Below, piece after piece: positions 36,129 through 46,010 of a stretch of 64,000 nucleotides of DNA. The stretch's first letter is position 1. Each line of letters starts with the position of its first letter. This stretch comes from an uncultured Bermanella sp. (lineage in GTDB: Bacteria; Pseudomonadota; Gammaproteobacteria; Pseudomonadales; Oceanobacteraceae), in the NCBI GenBank assembly GCA_913058575.1, contig CAJXRF010000009.1, positions 32,862 to 96,861 on the forward strand. Direction: 5' to 3'. The notes under the pieces are model-generated. The model ran no database searches. It was not told where the DNA came from and saw only the letters and a program-made list of their open reading frames with translations. Made by a program: the position numbers and the translations under genes.

Positions 36129-36929
36129 TTAAACAGGGTCTGTTGAAAAATCGGGTGTTCTTTTTTGTAAGAAGGCCATCATCCCTTCCAACTGGTGCTT
36201 GGTCATGGAGGTTTTGTGTACCGCTTCGCGCTCTAGACGAATGGCTTCTTCCAATGATGCCCCTTCCCCCTGTATGACAGTGTTTAAAACCCCTGCAATG
36301 GCCAGTGGCGGTTGTGCAGATAATTCATGGGCCAATTTTAAGGCGGCATCTTGCAGTTCATCATTGGGCCAAACTTCGTTTACTAAGCCAATTTCTAAAG
36401 CACGAGGGCCAGATATTTTTTTACCGCGCAAAATCATATCTAAAGCATGATCTCGACCTACGCAGCGGGTTAATCGAGCACTTCCTCCCCAAGCGGGTAC
36501 GGTGCCTAAATCCATTTCGGGTAAGCCAATTTGGGCACCGTCTTGGGCGGCAAGGCGAAAGTGACAGGCCAGCGGTAATTCCAGTCCGCCCCCTAAGCAA
36601 TAACCGTATAATGTGGCGATAACCGGCTTGTTGAGGTTTTCAATGCTGGCCAATACTGCTAAGCGCTGATCCAATAGCGCATCGGCACCGCCCTTGGCTT
36701 TTGCTCCTTCAGAGAACTGTTTTAAATTCATACCCACAGAAAAATTCTGGTCTCCAGTACCGCGAATCACAATCGCCCGTACAGATTGGTCATCTCCTAG
36801 CAGGGGAATGACTTCTTCTAATTCATCAATGAATGACAGAGTCATTCGATTCCATGGGCCATCGTTATTAATGATGATGGCAACCGGTCCGTCTCGTTCG
36901 ATGGTTAATGCGCTGTATGGGTTATCCAT
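36129..36929 (-). CDS. Enoyl-CoA hydratase/isomerase, first gene of the acyl-CoA block
   Basis: 266 residues. Crotonase fold with FSVGMNLKQFSEGAK and TLYGYCLGGGLELPLACHFRLA; IGLPEMDLGTVPAWGGSARLTRC is the substrate/active-site stretch, with one carboxylate (Glu in LPEMD) kept. Likely hydratase or isomerase on an enoyl-CoA. It opens the long minus-strand block and is divergent to an AraC-family regulator across 287-293 bases, the natural place for shared control. Confidence 0.9.
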   Translation of the reverse strand: MDNPYSALTIERDGPVAIIINNDGPWNRMTLSFIDELEEVIPLLGDDQSVRAIVIRGTGDQNFSVGMNLKQFSEGAKAKGGADALLDQRLAVLASIENLNKPVIATLYGYCLGGGLELPLACHFRLAAQDGAQIGLPEMDLGTVPAWGGSARLTRCVGRDHALDMILRGKKISGPRALEIGLVNEVWPNDELQDAALKLAHELSAQPPLAIAGVLNTVIQGEGASLEEAIRLEREAVHKTSMTKHQLEGMMAFLQKRTPDFSTDPV

Positions 36930-37162
36930 GGTTTCTCTCTTATGGGTTACACGCTAAATAAGCGTGCTTTAGTCTATTTATATGTTTTGTAGTGATCACT
37001 CTAATACTGGGCTCGACAATTCTCACTGGCAAAATATCTCAAGTTTCTTGCCATATTCCCTTTTTGAAATCTAATGATGAGTATTCACAATGACCTTTTG
37101 CAACTGAAGGCTAGTACCTTAGCTTTTATAAACTAATTACATGCTAGTTTCCAAAGGGGGCT

Positions 37163-37193
37163 TTGACAGCGCTTAAACGGCCAAGCTGTAGAC
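37163..37193 (+). promoter_or_regulatory. Candidate promoter of the AraC gene
   Basis: A consensus-quality -35, TTGACA at 37163-37168, is followed after 18-20 bases by TGTAGA/TAGACT as a weak -10. It points into the AraC-family gene starting at about 37223. The -10 is poor, so confidence is limited. Confidence 0.35.
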
Positions 37194-37222
37194 TAAACAG
37201 GACAAAATGTTAGTATGTGGCC

Positions 37223-38233
37223 ATGTCAGAAAGCACACATACCACCATCGCTACCTGGGTGATGCCCATTCTTAGCGCCATTAAACCCTTTTGTGACGAA
37301 GCGCAGGCTTTGCAGCAAGTGGGAATTGAGGCGCAGTGCATCACTGACGCTAATCAACGGGTCTCTGTTGATAAAATGCGCAAACTTTGGGAATTAGCTG
37401 AATCAGTCTCAGGGGACGATTGCATTGGCTTAGAAGTCATTAAATATATTAGCCCTACCAGCTTTCATGCCCTTTATAACGCGCATCATGCGGCTAGTTC
37501 GTTACGTGAAAGCCTAACCTTAATGGTTAAATTCTCTAAGGTGATCAGCACCGCTGTGAATATCATCGTAAGGGATGAGGGTGATGAGGTGGTGGTGAGA
37601 TTAGATTTAAAAGACGGTCTAGAAGAGCCTAGCAAGCATGCCAGAGATGCCTTTATGGCTCTCATGGTTAAGAGCTTGAGTGATGTAAGCTATGATGGTG
37701 TTAAGCACTTACGCTCGGTGAAATTAATGCGTGACAAACCCAAAGATACGGCTCGTCACGATGGCATATTTCATTGCCCCATTGAATATAACAGTGACTG
37801 TTATGAGGCGCGCATTAGTAAAGCTTTTGTTGATCAATATGTGCCTACCGGCAATGCCGAACTGGCCCGTATTAATGCTGAAGTACTGAGCGATTATGTT
37901 CAACGTTTTAATAAAAGTGACACGGTGGCCGCTGTGTATAATATTTTATTGAAACTTATGCCTCAAGGGGAGCCTAGCCGAGAGAAAGTGGCCGATGCCC
38001 TAGGCACCAGTAGCCGCAGTTTGCACCGTAAATTAAAAGAATTAGACACCAGTTTTAAAACCATCTTGGATGACACCCGCAAACATCTAGCTTTGCAATA
38101 TATTAAAGAGTCCGAGTTATCCATGACCACCATTACCTATCAATTAGGTTTTTCCGATTCCAATAGTTTTTCCCGTAGCTTTAAGCGTTGGACGGGCATT
38201 AGCCCCAGTGAATATCGTAAAAATATCCATTAA
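37223..38233 (+). CDS. AraC-family regulator with PF12625-type N-terminal domain
   Basis: 336-338 residues. N-terminal ligand/dimerisation region of the arabinose-binding-like type (about 20-200; e.g. MRKLWELAESVSGDDCIGLE, 'LMVKFSKVISTAVN'), C-terminal two-helix AraC DNA-binding domain with REKVADALGTSSRSLHRKLKELDTSF-like first HTH and ITYQLGFSDSNSFSRSFKRWTG second. Such regulators often activate lipid, alkane or sterol genes. ATG at 37223 chosen; GTG at 37217 in the same frame would add two residues. Divergent to the acyl-CoA block and upstream of an acyl-CoA ligase, so probably their activator. Confidence 0.92.
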   Translation: MSESTHTTIATWVMPILSAIKPFCDEAQALQQVGIEAQCITDANQRVSVDKMRKLWELAESVSGDDCIGLEVIKYISPTSFHALYNAHHAASSLRESLTLMVKFSKVISTAVNIIVRDEGDEVVVRLDLKDGLEEPSKHARDAFMALMVKSLSDVSYDGVKHLRSVKLMRDKPKDTARHDGIFHCPIEYNSDCYEARISKAFVDQYVPTGNAELARINAEVLSDYVQRFNKSDTVAAVYNILLKLMPQGEPSREKVADALGTSSRSLHRKLKELDTSFKTILDDTRKHLALQYIKESELSMTTITYQLGFSDSNSFSRSFKRWTGISPSEYRKNIH

Positions 38234-38437
38234 TCCCTTTTAAAAACTTCCTTTTTTACTCCTTACTGAGTTGAACCTTATTTTGAATGTCCTTTTTTGA
38301 AGGCAAGTTGTCTTTATGAGTTAGGAAGGCCTGTTCTTTATCCCCTAGTATGAGTTATCACTTTCCACCGCTTGGCATATGCTTTTTTTACAGCATGTAT
38401 CTAGGGGGAAAGCCATAACAAGTATAAGAGATAAACT

Positions 38438-40081
38438 ATGTCAGCTAACTTATTAACTCCCCTTGACTGCTTGTATAAATGGGAAAAAAACACGCCCACT
38501 AAAACCTATTTAAGACAGCCCCGTAATCGAGTTTGGCAGGAGTACAGCTGGCAAGACGTGGCCGATGAAGCCCGTCGTATGGCTGCTGCCTTAAACAGTT
38601 TAAATTTGGAAAAAGGCAGTCGTGTTGCCATTATTTCTAAAAACTGTGCAGAGTGGATTATCAGTGATTTGGCCATCATGATGAGCGGCTGCATCAGTGT
38701 GCCCTTGTATCCCACTCAGTCGGATGACTCTATTAAATTTGTACTGGAACATTGCGGTGCCTCGGTCGTGTTTGTGGGTAAATTAGATAACCCTGAACAA
38801 ATTCAAAACATCATCCCGAAAAACATTATTCAAATTGGTTATAACTACGAAGGGATTCACGCCCCATTAATGTGGAATGACTTAATTAAACAACACGCCC
38901 CCATTGAAAACCCATATCATCCCAAAATGGATGATATTTACACCATAGTGTATACCTCGGGCACCACAGGTAATCCAAAGGGTGTGGTGAATGATTTTAA
39001 ATCCGCTTCGTTTGTGGCCTCTCATGCTGTGCCTGAATTTAACTTAATCCCAGAAGATCACAGTGTGTCTTTTTTACCATTAGCCCATGTGGCTGAACGG
39101 GTACTTGTGGAACTGCCAAGTTTATACGCTGGCTTTACGGTGTCATTTGTGGAATCGCTAGATACCTTCGCGGAAGATTTACGTTTAGTGAATCCTACCC
39201 GATTCTTTTCAGTGCCTAGACTTTGGACAAAATTCCAAATGGGCATATTGGAAAAAATGCCACAGAAAAAATTGAATAGACTGTTAAGCATTCCTTTACT
39301 TAATCGCGTAGTGAAAAAGAAAATTCGTCAAGGTTTGGGTCTTGATAATGCCCATACTTTTATTTCCGGTGCCGCACCGTTATCGGTCTCAACCATGCAA
39401 TGGTTTAGCCGACTAGGCATTAATATTCAGGAAGGCTATGGCATGAGCGAAAACTGGGCTTATGGCACCATTAACCGCAGCGACGATATTCGTTTTGGCA
39501 CTGTGGGCAAACCCATGCGCGAGGGTGAAATTAAAATCTCTGAAGAGGGGGAGGTATTAATTAAAAGCCCTGCCACCATGAGGGGCTATTATCTAGATGA
39601 AGAAAAAACTCGCGAGGTAATAAAAAATGGTTATTATCACACTGGCGATAAAGGTGAAGTATGCGGTGATGGCTTCTTAAAAATCACCGGTCGTATTAAG
39701 GATACCTTTAAAACTGCTAAGGGCGAATTTATTACTCCTAGCCATATAGAATCTTTAATTTTAGAAAACACCAATGTAGAACAAGTATGTGTCATGGGGT
39801 TGGGATTACCACAACCTATGGCATTAGTGGTGTTATCTGAACAAGCACAACAACTTGATAAACGAGATGTGGATAAAACCCTACAAGCCACGTATCAAAA
39901 GGTGAATAAAATTTTGAAATCCCACGAGGTACTAAATGGCTTGCTGGTGGTGAAAGAAGAATGGTTGCCTGAAAATGGTTTGATGACCCCCACATTAAAA
40001 GTAAAACGTAATGAAGTGGCGGATTATTATCAAAACCTAGTTCAGCAATACAGTGAATCGAAAGCGGTCGTTTGGGAATAG
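38438..40081 (+). CDS. Long-chain acyl-CoA synthetase (AMP-forming)
   Basis: 547 residues. Activates a carboxylic acid to acyl-adenylate and then acyl-CoA. P-loop-like motif YTSGTTGNPKGV at 172-183, adenine-binding QEGYGMSEN, and the hinge GRIKDTFKTAKGEFITP with the conserved Asp/Lys region. Sequence style (long linker, VFVGKLDNPEQI) is that of long-chain FadD15-like ligases. It lies 204 bases after the AraC gene, same strand, and opposite the acyl-CoA block, for which it would make the substrate. Confidence 0.93.
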   Translation: MSANLLTPLDCLYKWEKNTPTKTYLRQPRNRVWQEYSWQDVADEARRMAAALNSLNLEKGSRVAIISKNCAEWIISDLAIMMSGCISVPLYPTQSDDSIKFVLEHCGASVVFVGKLDNPEQIQNIIPKNIIQIGYNYEGIHAPLMWNDLIKQHAPIENPYHPKMDDIYTIVYTSGTTGNPKGVVNDFKSASFVASHAVPEFNLIPEDHSVSFLPLAHVAERVLVELPSLYAGFTVSFVESLDTFAEDLRLVNPTRFFSVPRLWTKFQMGILEKMPQKKLNRLLSIPLLNRVVKKKIRQGLGLDNAHTFISGAAPLSVSTMQWFSRLGINIQEGYGMSENWAYGTINRSDDIRFGTVGKPMREGEIKISEEGEVLIKSPATMRGYYLDEEKTREVIKNGYYHTGDKGEVCGDGFLKITGRIKDTFKTAKGEFITPSHIESLILENTNVEQVCVMGLGLPQPMALVVLSEQAQQLDKRDVDKTLQATYQKVNKILKSHEVLNGLLVVKEEWLPENGLMTPTLKVKRNEVADYYQNLVQQYSESKAVVWE

Positions 40082-40110
40082 AATTTCCTACTGTTTTTTT
40101 AATCTTACTA

Positions 40111-40148
40111 AAACCCATTGCTTCAGGAATTTGAAGCAATGGGTTTTT
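40111..40148. terminator. Strong bidirectional terminator
   Basis: Perfect 15-bp stem, 40111-40125 with 40132-40146 (core CCCATTGCTTCA/TGAAGCAATGGG), GGAATT loop, T run to 40148. Sits between the convergent ligase and AraC genes. Confidence 0.93.
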
Positions 40149-40175
40149 ATTGTTTAAAAGCGACTTATAAAATGC

Positions 40176-40976
40176 TTAATTGCCAGTATCGATTAGATGA
40201 CTTTTCTTTATCACGCTTGATGGGTGAATGCCAAACATGGATTTAAAGGTGCGCGAGAAATGAGAAGAGTCGGTGAAGCCTGCTTGATGAGCCGCCTGGG
40301 TTAAAGACACACCGCCTGTGCTATCGCAGCCAGAGGCAGAATGGGCATGTAAGCTGGCATAAACACAGGCATCTAATAGTCTTTGCCACAATAGATAGCG
40401 CCGAATAGGAATACCCACTTCTTGCTTGAACAAATGGGCAAGCCGACTGGGCGAAAGCTGTATGTAACTGGCCAGTTCTTCAATGTTGGCCATTTTATGT
40501 TCGGTCTGAGCAATGTAACTGATCAGTGATGCTATTCTGGGCTCTACTTTTTGATCATGGTGGCCATGGCAAAGGATGGTCATGAGCTGTTCAATGGGTT
40601 GCTCAGTGGTATCTTGATTAGCGATTAAAGAATGAATAAATGTCCGTACCTCCCTTAAAGTTCCCTCATCTATTTCAGAAAATCCCTCCCCGCTATGATG
40701 GAGTTGTAAAATACGTTTGGCCTGAATCAATTCAGGGTCTAATAATAGTAACGCGTAGCGGCCATTAACCCCCTGTAAACCATGTGGAACATCAGCCTCT
40801 ATAATAACCCCCTCATAGTTTCCTGATTTTTCATTACATTCAAATAAAAAAGCTTGATCTAGGGAGATAGATATCTGTAGAGCGTGATGGCTGTGGGGTT
40901 GAGCGTTTATTTCATTGCTGATAATCAACAGTGAATTAACGCTTTTATATATTAGCTGCTGACTGGCTAAGGGCAT
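40176..40976 (-). CDS. AraC-family regulator with cupin-like sensor
   Basis: 266 residues. N-terminal cupin-like domain begins with histidines (QPHSHHALQISISL), C-terminal AraC HTH pair: IEELASYIQLSPSRLAHLFKQE, then SLTQAAHQAGFTDSSHFSRTFKSMFG. Between them is an unusual insert, HAHSASGCDSTGG, where most members have only four or five residues. Divergent to the DUF3703/MBL pair, so a plausible regulator of it. Ligand unknown. Confidence 0.88.
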   Translation of the reverse strand: MPLASQQLIYKSVNSLLIISNEINAQPHSHHALQISISLDQAFLFECNEKSGNYEGVIIEADVPHGLQGVNGRYALLLLDPELIQAKRILQLHHSGEGFSEIDEGTLREVRTFIHSLIANQDTTEQPIEQLMTILCHGHHDQKVEPRIASLISYIAQTEHKMANIEELASYIQLSPSRLAHLFKQEVGIPIRRYLLWQRLLDACVYASLHAHSASGCDSTGGVSLTQAAHQAGFTDSSHFSRTFKSMFGIHPSSVIKKSHLIDTGN

Positions 40977-41177
40977 GTATTTGACCCCAAAATGGGCTGT
41001 AAACTTATTGGGTAAGATACGTGAAAATGCCGCTGTTATAAAGAATCCATTGACACTGAGTGCTTGAAGGCGCGAAGCAATATATGTCTTGAAAGAGGTG
41101 ATATATAGCAGGTTTATACAATTTTAAGACGGTGATGGCTGCTAATATTAAATGATTCAATGACCAAGGGCGCTAAT

Positions 41178-41528
41178 ATGAAAAAAACACTAAGTGATGC
41201 CTTTAATGCCGAAATGTACATGGCAAAACAAATGTATCTTCAAAAAAACTATATCAAATGCTATCACCATCTAGAGCGCGCCCATATTCTTGGGCAGCGT
41301 AATTACCTTCCTCATGTGAAGAATCATTTTTGGATGTGCAAGGTAGGTTTCAAACAGAGAGATATGAGGGAAGTGGCTGGCCAAGTGCTGCGTATGGTCA
41401 TGAGTCTATTTTCTTTATTAGACAGTCCATTTTTCCATACCGTTCCAGTGGGCAATACCGGCCGAGCACGGGTGAGTCCTATTAAACGCATGCCAATACC
41501 GCCTGACTTAGTTCAGCATTTTAAATGA
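41178..41528 (+). CDS. DUF3703 family protein
   Basis: 116 residues. Family hallmarks: HLERAHILGQRNYLPHVKNHFWM and the C-terminal VGNTGRARVSPIKRMPIPPDL. Probably a helical hairpin protein; function of DUF3703 is not established. Start moved to 41178, six codons inside the longest frame, because AAGGG sits 8-9 bases before it. Next gene, 62 bases on and same strand, is an MBL-fold hydrolase, an arrangement suggesting a two-gene unit under the divergent AraC regulator. Confidence 0.88.
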   Translation: MKKTLSDAFNAEMYMAKQMYLQKNYIKCYHHLERAHILGQRNYLPHVKNHFWMCKVGFKQRDMREVAGQVLRMVMSLFSLLDSPFFHTVPVGNTGRARVSPIKRMPIPPDLVQHFK

Positions 41529-41590
41529 CTCTGATTGCTAGGGTTATCTGTCTTTATTGGGTGCTGCAGTAAATAGCGCAGGGAAAATAC

Positions 41591-42583
41591 ATGAATATAA
41601 AAAGAATATTAGTTTTATGCCTGGTGCTGCTGGCCATGCTAATGGGGCTGATGAGTTATTTTGTGATGGCCTTTTTGCAAAATGTAAAAGAGGTAGAAAG
41701 TGAATGGCTCAAAGACAGTCCCACTAAAATACAGCCTTTTGGCAGCACTAAAACCCTGTCAATTTTACCCTTGGTAAATTGGCATACCAGTGGCGATAAT
41801 TTAAAAGGCGAAGCGGGTGTGTCTTACTTAATTAAAACCGATACCCAAACCATTTTATTTGACGTGGGCTTTAATCAAAAGGGTGAGTCACCATCACCCT
41901 TACAATATAACATGAGCGAATTGTCTGTGAACCTTAGTGATGTAGACACGGTATTTTTAAGTCATCACCACCTAGATCACAGTGGTGGTCAGAGTTGGGT
42001 GAATCAGAATACTTTTTCACTGGGAGTGGAGCAAGTGGATCTATCGAGTAAGAAAATCTATTCCAATACTAAGATTGAATACCCTAATGCCAGTGTGACT
42101 GCGATTCCTCAAGCCACTGCCATCGGCCTTGGTGCGGCCAGTATTGGAGGGATTGATAGGCAGTTATTTATGGGGCGTATAACGGAGCAAGCGTTGGCCA
42201 TAAATGTGGAAGGCAAAGGCCTAGTACTGATTGTAGGTTGTGGTCATCAAACCCTGCCTAAAATATTAACGCGAACGCAGCAGGTGTTTGACCAACCCAT
42301 TTATGGCTTGGTGGGGGATTTACATTACCCTGTGCCTGAGGGACGACTGCGTTTTTTAGGAATGAATTTACAGCGTTTATTTGCCTCGGGACAAGGCCCC
42401 CATGCGCCTATTGATCAGGCGACCATAGACAAGGAAATAGAAATGCTAAAAAAACTAAATCCGGCTCTAGTGGCACTGGGGGGCCATGACACCAGTGATG
42501 AAGTGATCGAACTTTTCTCCCAAGAGTTTAAAAAAGCTTACCAACATGTTCGGGTAGGTAAGTGGATAGTGGTCGCTCAATAG
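41591..42583 (+). CDS. MBL-fold metallo-hydrolase, membrane-anchored
   Basis: 330 residues. N-terminal hydrophobic helix (about 5-30) anchors the protein or acts as signal. The metallo-beta-lactamase fold follows, with metal motif HHHLDH at 125-130, a second-shell GCGHQTLPKIL about 225, and GGHDTSDE near 305. The arrangement resembles the 7,8-dihydropterin-6-methyl-aminobenzene phosphate synthase-like MBL subgroup, which has no agreed role. Substrate unknown. Preceded by GGGAAAATAC, a fair ribosome site. Confidence 0.87.
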   Translation: MNIKRILVLCLVLLAMLMGLMSYFVMAFLQNVKEVESEWLKDSPTKIQPFGSTKTLSILPLVNWHTSGDNLKGEAGVSYLIKTDTQTILFDVGFNQKGESPSPLQYNMSELSVNLSDVDTVFLSHHHLDHSGGQSWVNQNTFSLGVEQVDLSSKKIYSNTKIEYPNASVTAIPQATAIGLGAASIGGIDRQLFMGRITEQALAINVEGKGLVLIVGCGHQTLPKILTRTQQVFDQPIYGLVGDLHYPVPEGRLRFLGMNLQRLFASGQGPHAPIDQATIDKEIEMLKKLNPALVALGGHDTSDEVIELFSQEFKKAYQHVRVGKWIVVAQ

Positions 42584-42685
42584 TTCATTTCATTTTTAAT
42601 CGGTTGAATGCACATCCGTTTAAAGTCCTGTTTATTTTCAGAATGACATTATGCAAGCTCTTGCGAGTGCTATATCGATATTTTT

Positions 42686-44071
42686 TTGGTTAGGCAATAT
42701 CATTTCCAAGTTTTTAAACGTGACCTGTTGGCTGCCATAATCATTACTATCTTGCTAATACCCCAAGCCATCGCTTCACTTATGACGGCGGCGACTTTAG
42801 CAGATGTGGCAAAACAAGGTAGCAGTGATTACTTATCGGTAGCCATCATTCTGGCTTTTATGTGTGGACTATTTTTATTAATGTTAGGAAAGTTTAAGTT
42901 GGAATTTATTGCTAACTTTTTATCCTATCCCGTTATTTCAGGGATTATTACTGCATCGGCTATGATTATCGCTTTAAGCCAGTTTAAGCATGTGCTGGGT
43001 ATAGAGGCCCATGGTTCAAATGTAATCGAGCTTGTCACTTCACTTATTGAAAGTCTGAGTCAAGTAAACACCACGAGTATGCTAGTGGGTTTTGGAGAAT
43101 AACTGTTTTTTTATTTGGCAGCTCAATACGCAGAAAACATGTTTACATATATGGGCAGAGGAATTTTCTAAGGCGTCGCCATTACGGGTTGTTATGATAA
43201 CGGTCACAGTGAGGATACAGGGCAATTTTTTCACTCAAAATTTGGACTTAGTAGGAGCTATAAAAGTGGAGTTCCCAACATTTGCTTTACCTATTATTTC
43301 TTGGGAATTAATGAGGTCGCTGTTAATGCCTACAATATGAATCTCAGTAATTGGCTGTGTGGGATCCATTGCTATAGCAAGGAAAATGGCCGCTATTCGA
43401 GGGGGAAAATTAGCGAAAATCAAGAACTGATCGCGCTTGGAGCAGCGAATATTGCGTCATCACTTTTAGCAGGCTTTCTGGTGACTGGCAGTTTACCAAG
43501 TACCAGTGTTAATTTTAATTCAGGGGCCATAACCCAGGCTGTCAGTATTTACGCGGCGATGTTTGTTTTATTGGCATCCATTACGCTTACCCCTATATGG
43601 TATTTTTTACCCAAGGCAACGCTTGCGGCCATTTTTTTGGTGTTATATCGAACTTCCAAACCTCATGTGGGTTTAGTTACGGGTCCACAATACTTTAAAA
43701 ATGTACGGCGACATGCGGTTATTACCACACCACAAATATTGTCATTACGAGTAGATGAAAGTTTGTATTTCGCCAATGCCAGTTACTTGGTGGCGCGCCT
43801 GTTTCATTATCTGCTGACTCATAAATAGATCCGTGAAGTGATTCTTATATGCAGTGCGGTAAATGAAATTAATTACAGTGCACTAACAACCATACAGAAC
43901 ATTAATAGACGTTTAATTGAAGTGGATATACGCCTGCACCTATCTGAAGTAAAAGGGCCTGTGATGGACGCCCTTACTAATACGCAATTGATAAAGTCTT
44001 TAAGTGGTGATGTTTTTCCATGTCAATATGATGCCTATGCAGGTTTGAAAATAGCGTATCAATGCAGCTAG
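42686..44071 (+). pseudogene. SulP-family anion transporter, disrupted
   Basis: Homologous to SulP (SLC26-like) transporters with a STAS tail, but broken in several places. Segment 42686-43102 has FKRDLLAAIIITILLIPQ then jumps to ASLMTAATLAD, missing the first pore helices (deletion of roughly 40 residues). The frame shifts near 43100; again by 43330, where ISVIGCVGSIAIARKMAAIRG is readable in a third phase; and once more near a G5A4 run at about 43400, after which ELIALGAANIASSLLAGF resumes. An in-frame TAG at 43826-43828 splits off the STAS end (HLSEVKGPVMDAL). At least three shifts, one nonsense codon and one deletion: not functional. Confidence 0.92.
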
Positions 44072-44248
44072 TGTTTATCTTTTAATTGATAGTTTATGTA
44101 GATAAGTGCTTTTTTAATATCTTTAAGTTATTAAAATTGGCAAAAGCCCTCTAAGTGCCTTGGTTTATTCATATTCGATAATTTTTAGATGAACTAAAAT
44201 GACAGTTCAAGCTGGATAATTCTATGAACTGTATGGCACGAATACTTT

Positions 44249-44980
44249 ATGCGCTTTAGCTGGCTATTTTGTTTAATGGCGGCTGTTTGCCCACCGATTC
44301 ACGCCCAACAAACCATGGTGTTTTCGGCAGTGCAGGACACGCTGATCTCTGATATTAACCAAGTCATAATTCGTGACGCCTATAACAGGCTGGGAATTAA
44401 AGTGGTCATTAAGGCGGCACCTGCCGCCAGAGCACTTCAACAGTCCAACTCTGGAAAGTACGATGGTGAGCTTTTTCGTATTGCCAATATTCATAAAAAA
44501 TACACCAATCTAATGATGATCCCAGTGGTCTCCTATGAAGTAGAAATTAGAGTTTATAGCAAGCTTAAAGAATTTAAGGTGGCGGGTTGGGACAGTTTGA
44601 AGCCTTACAAGGTGGGCATTGAAAGAGGCGTTGTGTTTTCTGACATTGCCACGAAAGGCATGGACCGCCAAGTGGTCAACACTGTTCAACAATTATTTAA
44701 AATTTTATATATGAAGCGAGTGGATATCGTTGTTACCGATGTATGGTCGGCCTTAGGGGCGCTGCATGCATTGCAGCAAGAAGGAATATCCACAAAAGAG
44801 ATACGAGCCTTGTCGCCTAAAGTGATGGTGATTCAGCTGCATCATTATTTACACAAAAAACATAAGGCCTTAATTCCTAAAGTGAGTCAGGCCATTCAAA
44901 GCAGCATTCAGGCGGGTGTTGTGAAGAAAGCGGAAAGCAATATATTTAGCCAGTATTCCCTAGGTAAGACAGCACCCTAG
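44249..44980 (+). CDS. Periplasmic solute-binding protein, bacterial family 3-like
   Basis: 243 residues. Signal peptide 1-20 (cleavage about HAQ). Mature domain has the two-lobe pattern of family 3 extracellular solute-binding proteins: VIIRDAYNRLGIKVVIKAAPAARALQQ, YKVGIERGVVFSD, RVDIVVTDVWSALGAL. Related proteins bind amino acids or act as sensor-like periplasmic proteins without an ABC partner; no transporter genes are next to it. A frameshifted relative follows. Ribosome site is weak. Confidence 0.8.
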   Translation: MRFSWLFCLMAAVCPPIHAQQTMVFSAVQDTLISDINQVIIRDAYNRLGIKVVIKAAPAARALQQSNSGKYDGELFRIANIHKKYTNLMMIPVVSYEVEIRVYSKLKEFKVAGWDSLKPYKVGIERGVVFSDIATKGMDRQVVNTVQQLFKILYMKRVDIVVTDVWSALGALHALQQEGISTKEIRALSPKVMVIQLHHYLHKKHKALIPKVSQAIQSSIQAGVVKKAESNIFSQYSLGKTAP

Positions 44981-45112
44981 TAGCTGCCTTTGATAGAGGT
45001 GAAAATCGTCCAAATTATGCCTTATCTTCTATAATTAATTGAACAATTCAATCTTATGTTTCTATTTAGGGCCCTATCTTGGGGTGCCTAGAAATAGCAA
45101 GTAGTAGGGAAG

Positions 45113-45960
45113 ATGGTTATTAAGAAAGTCATCCGGTTATGCTTTAAAGTGTTGGTTCTGGTGGGAATGTCTTACTTGCCTGTACATTCCTTAGGGGAAG
45201 ACTTGCCCCTAGTGACCTATGATTTTCCTCCCTATAATTATATAGAAGAAGGGCAGTTAGTGGGTGCCAGCACTGAGCTTGTGCAGTCTTTGTTGAAGGA
45301 AATGGGCTATACCCCAGTTATTTCATCCTTGCCTTTTAAGCGGGCTCAGAGGTTTATTGAAGAAGGACAGGCCGCGGTAATATTTACTTATACCCATTCT
45401 ATTGAACGTCGGGAAACGGCCTATTTATCTAATCCTGTTTCTTATATCAGTGGCGTTTTTTCAAAAGAAAAGAAGAAAATATAACTTGGAAAAAATATAA
45501 AGACTTAGCGTCGTTAAAAGTGGGAGCCAGTGGTGGTTACCATTACCCTGAGCCTTTTCTTAAAGCCATTAAAGATAACACTATTCGAGCCAATTTTGTT
45601 TATCAAAAGAACCCAGATTTAGTTAATTTGCGAATGTTAGTCATGGGCCGAACTGATGTGTTTATTTGTGAGCTTAATGTTTGTGGTTTTCTAATTAAAA
45701 GGTATGCGCCAGAATTTGATGGGCTGGATTACATTAATAAGCGCACAGGATCGCTACGTTCTTTTCATATAGGGTTTTCCAAAAAGTGGCCAAAGGGTGA
45801 AAGCCTACGCAATGAATTTAATGTTCAGCTTGATAAAGCAATCGCTAAGGGGTATTTACACCGTATCTATAAAAAATACGGCGTGATCACTGATTTTGAG
45901 AGGTTGGGTTCTAAAGGAATTGAGGTTATGGAACAAGGTAGTGAGTCTACTAAAAAATAA
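45113..45960 (+). pseudogene. Solute-binding protein family 3, frameshifted
   Basis: Signal peptide and first lobe in 45113-45484 (VTYDFPPYNYIEEGQLVGAS, LPFKRAQRFIEEGQAAVIF). The second lobe, ITWKKYKDLASLKVGASGGY, continues in another phase up to 45960. The break lies in the A-rich run about 45461-45480, consistent with loss of one base. The rest is intact (260-280 residues if repaired). Either a recent pseudogene or a homopolymer sequencing error; the nearby SulP ruin favours real decay. Confidence 0.85.
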
Positions 45961-46010
45961 TCGTGAGTTTTTAAGAAAAAAATGAATGGGCCTAATGCGA
46001 ATGAATTACA

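Noticed and set aside
36141..36155. CTGTTGAAA string resembling the MITE end
   Set aside because: Lies inside the crotonase coding sequence with no partner end; a chance match.
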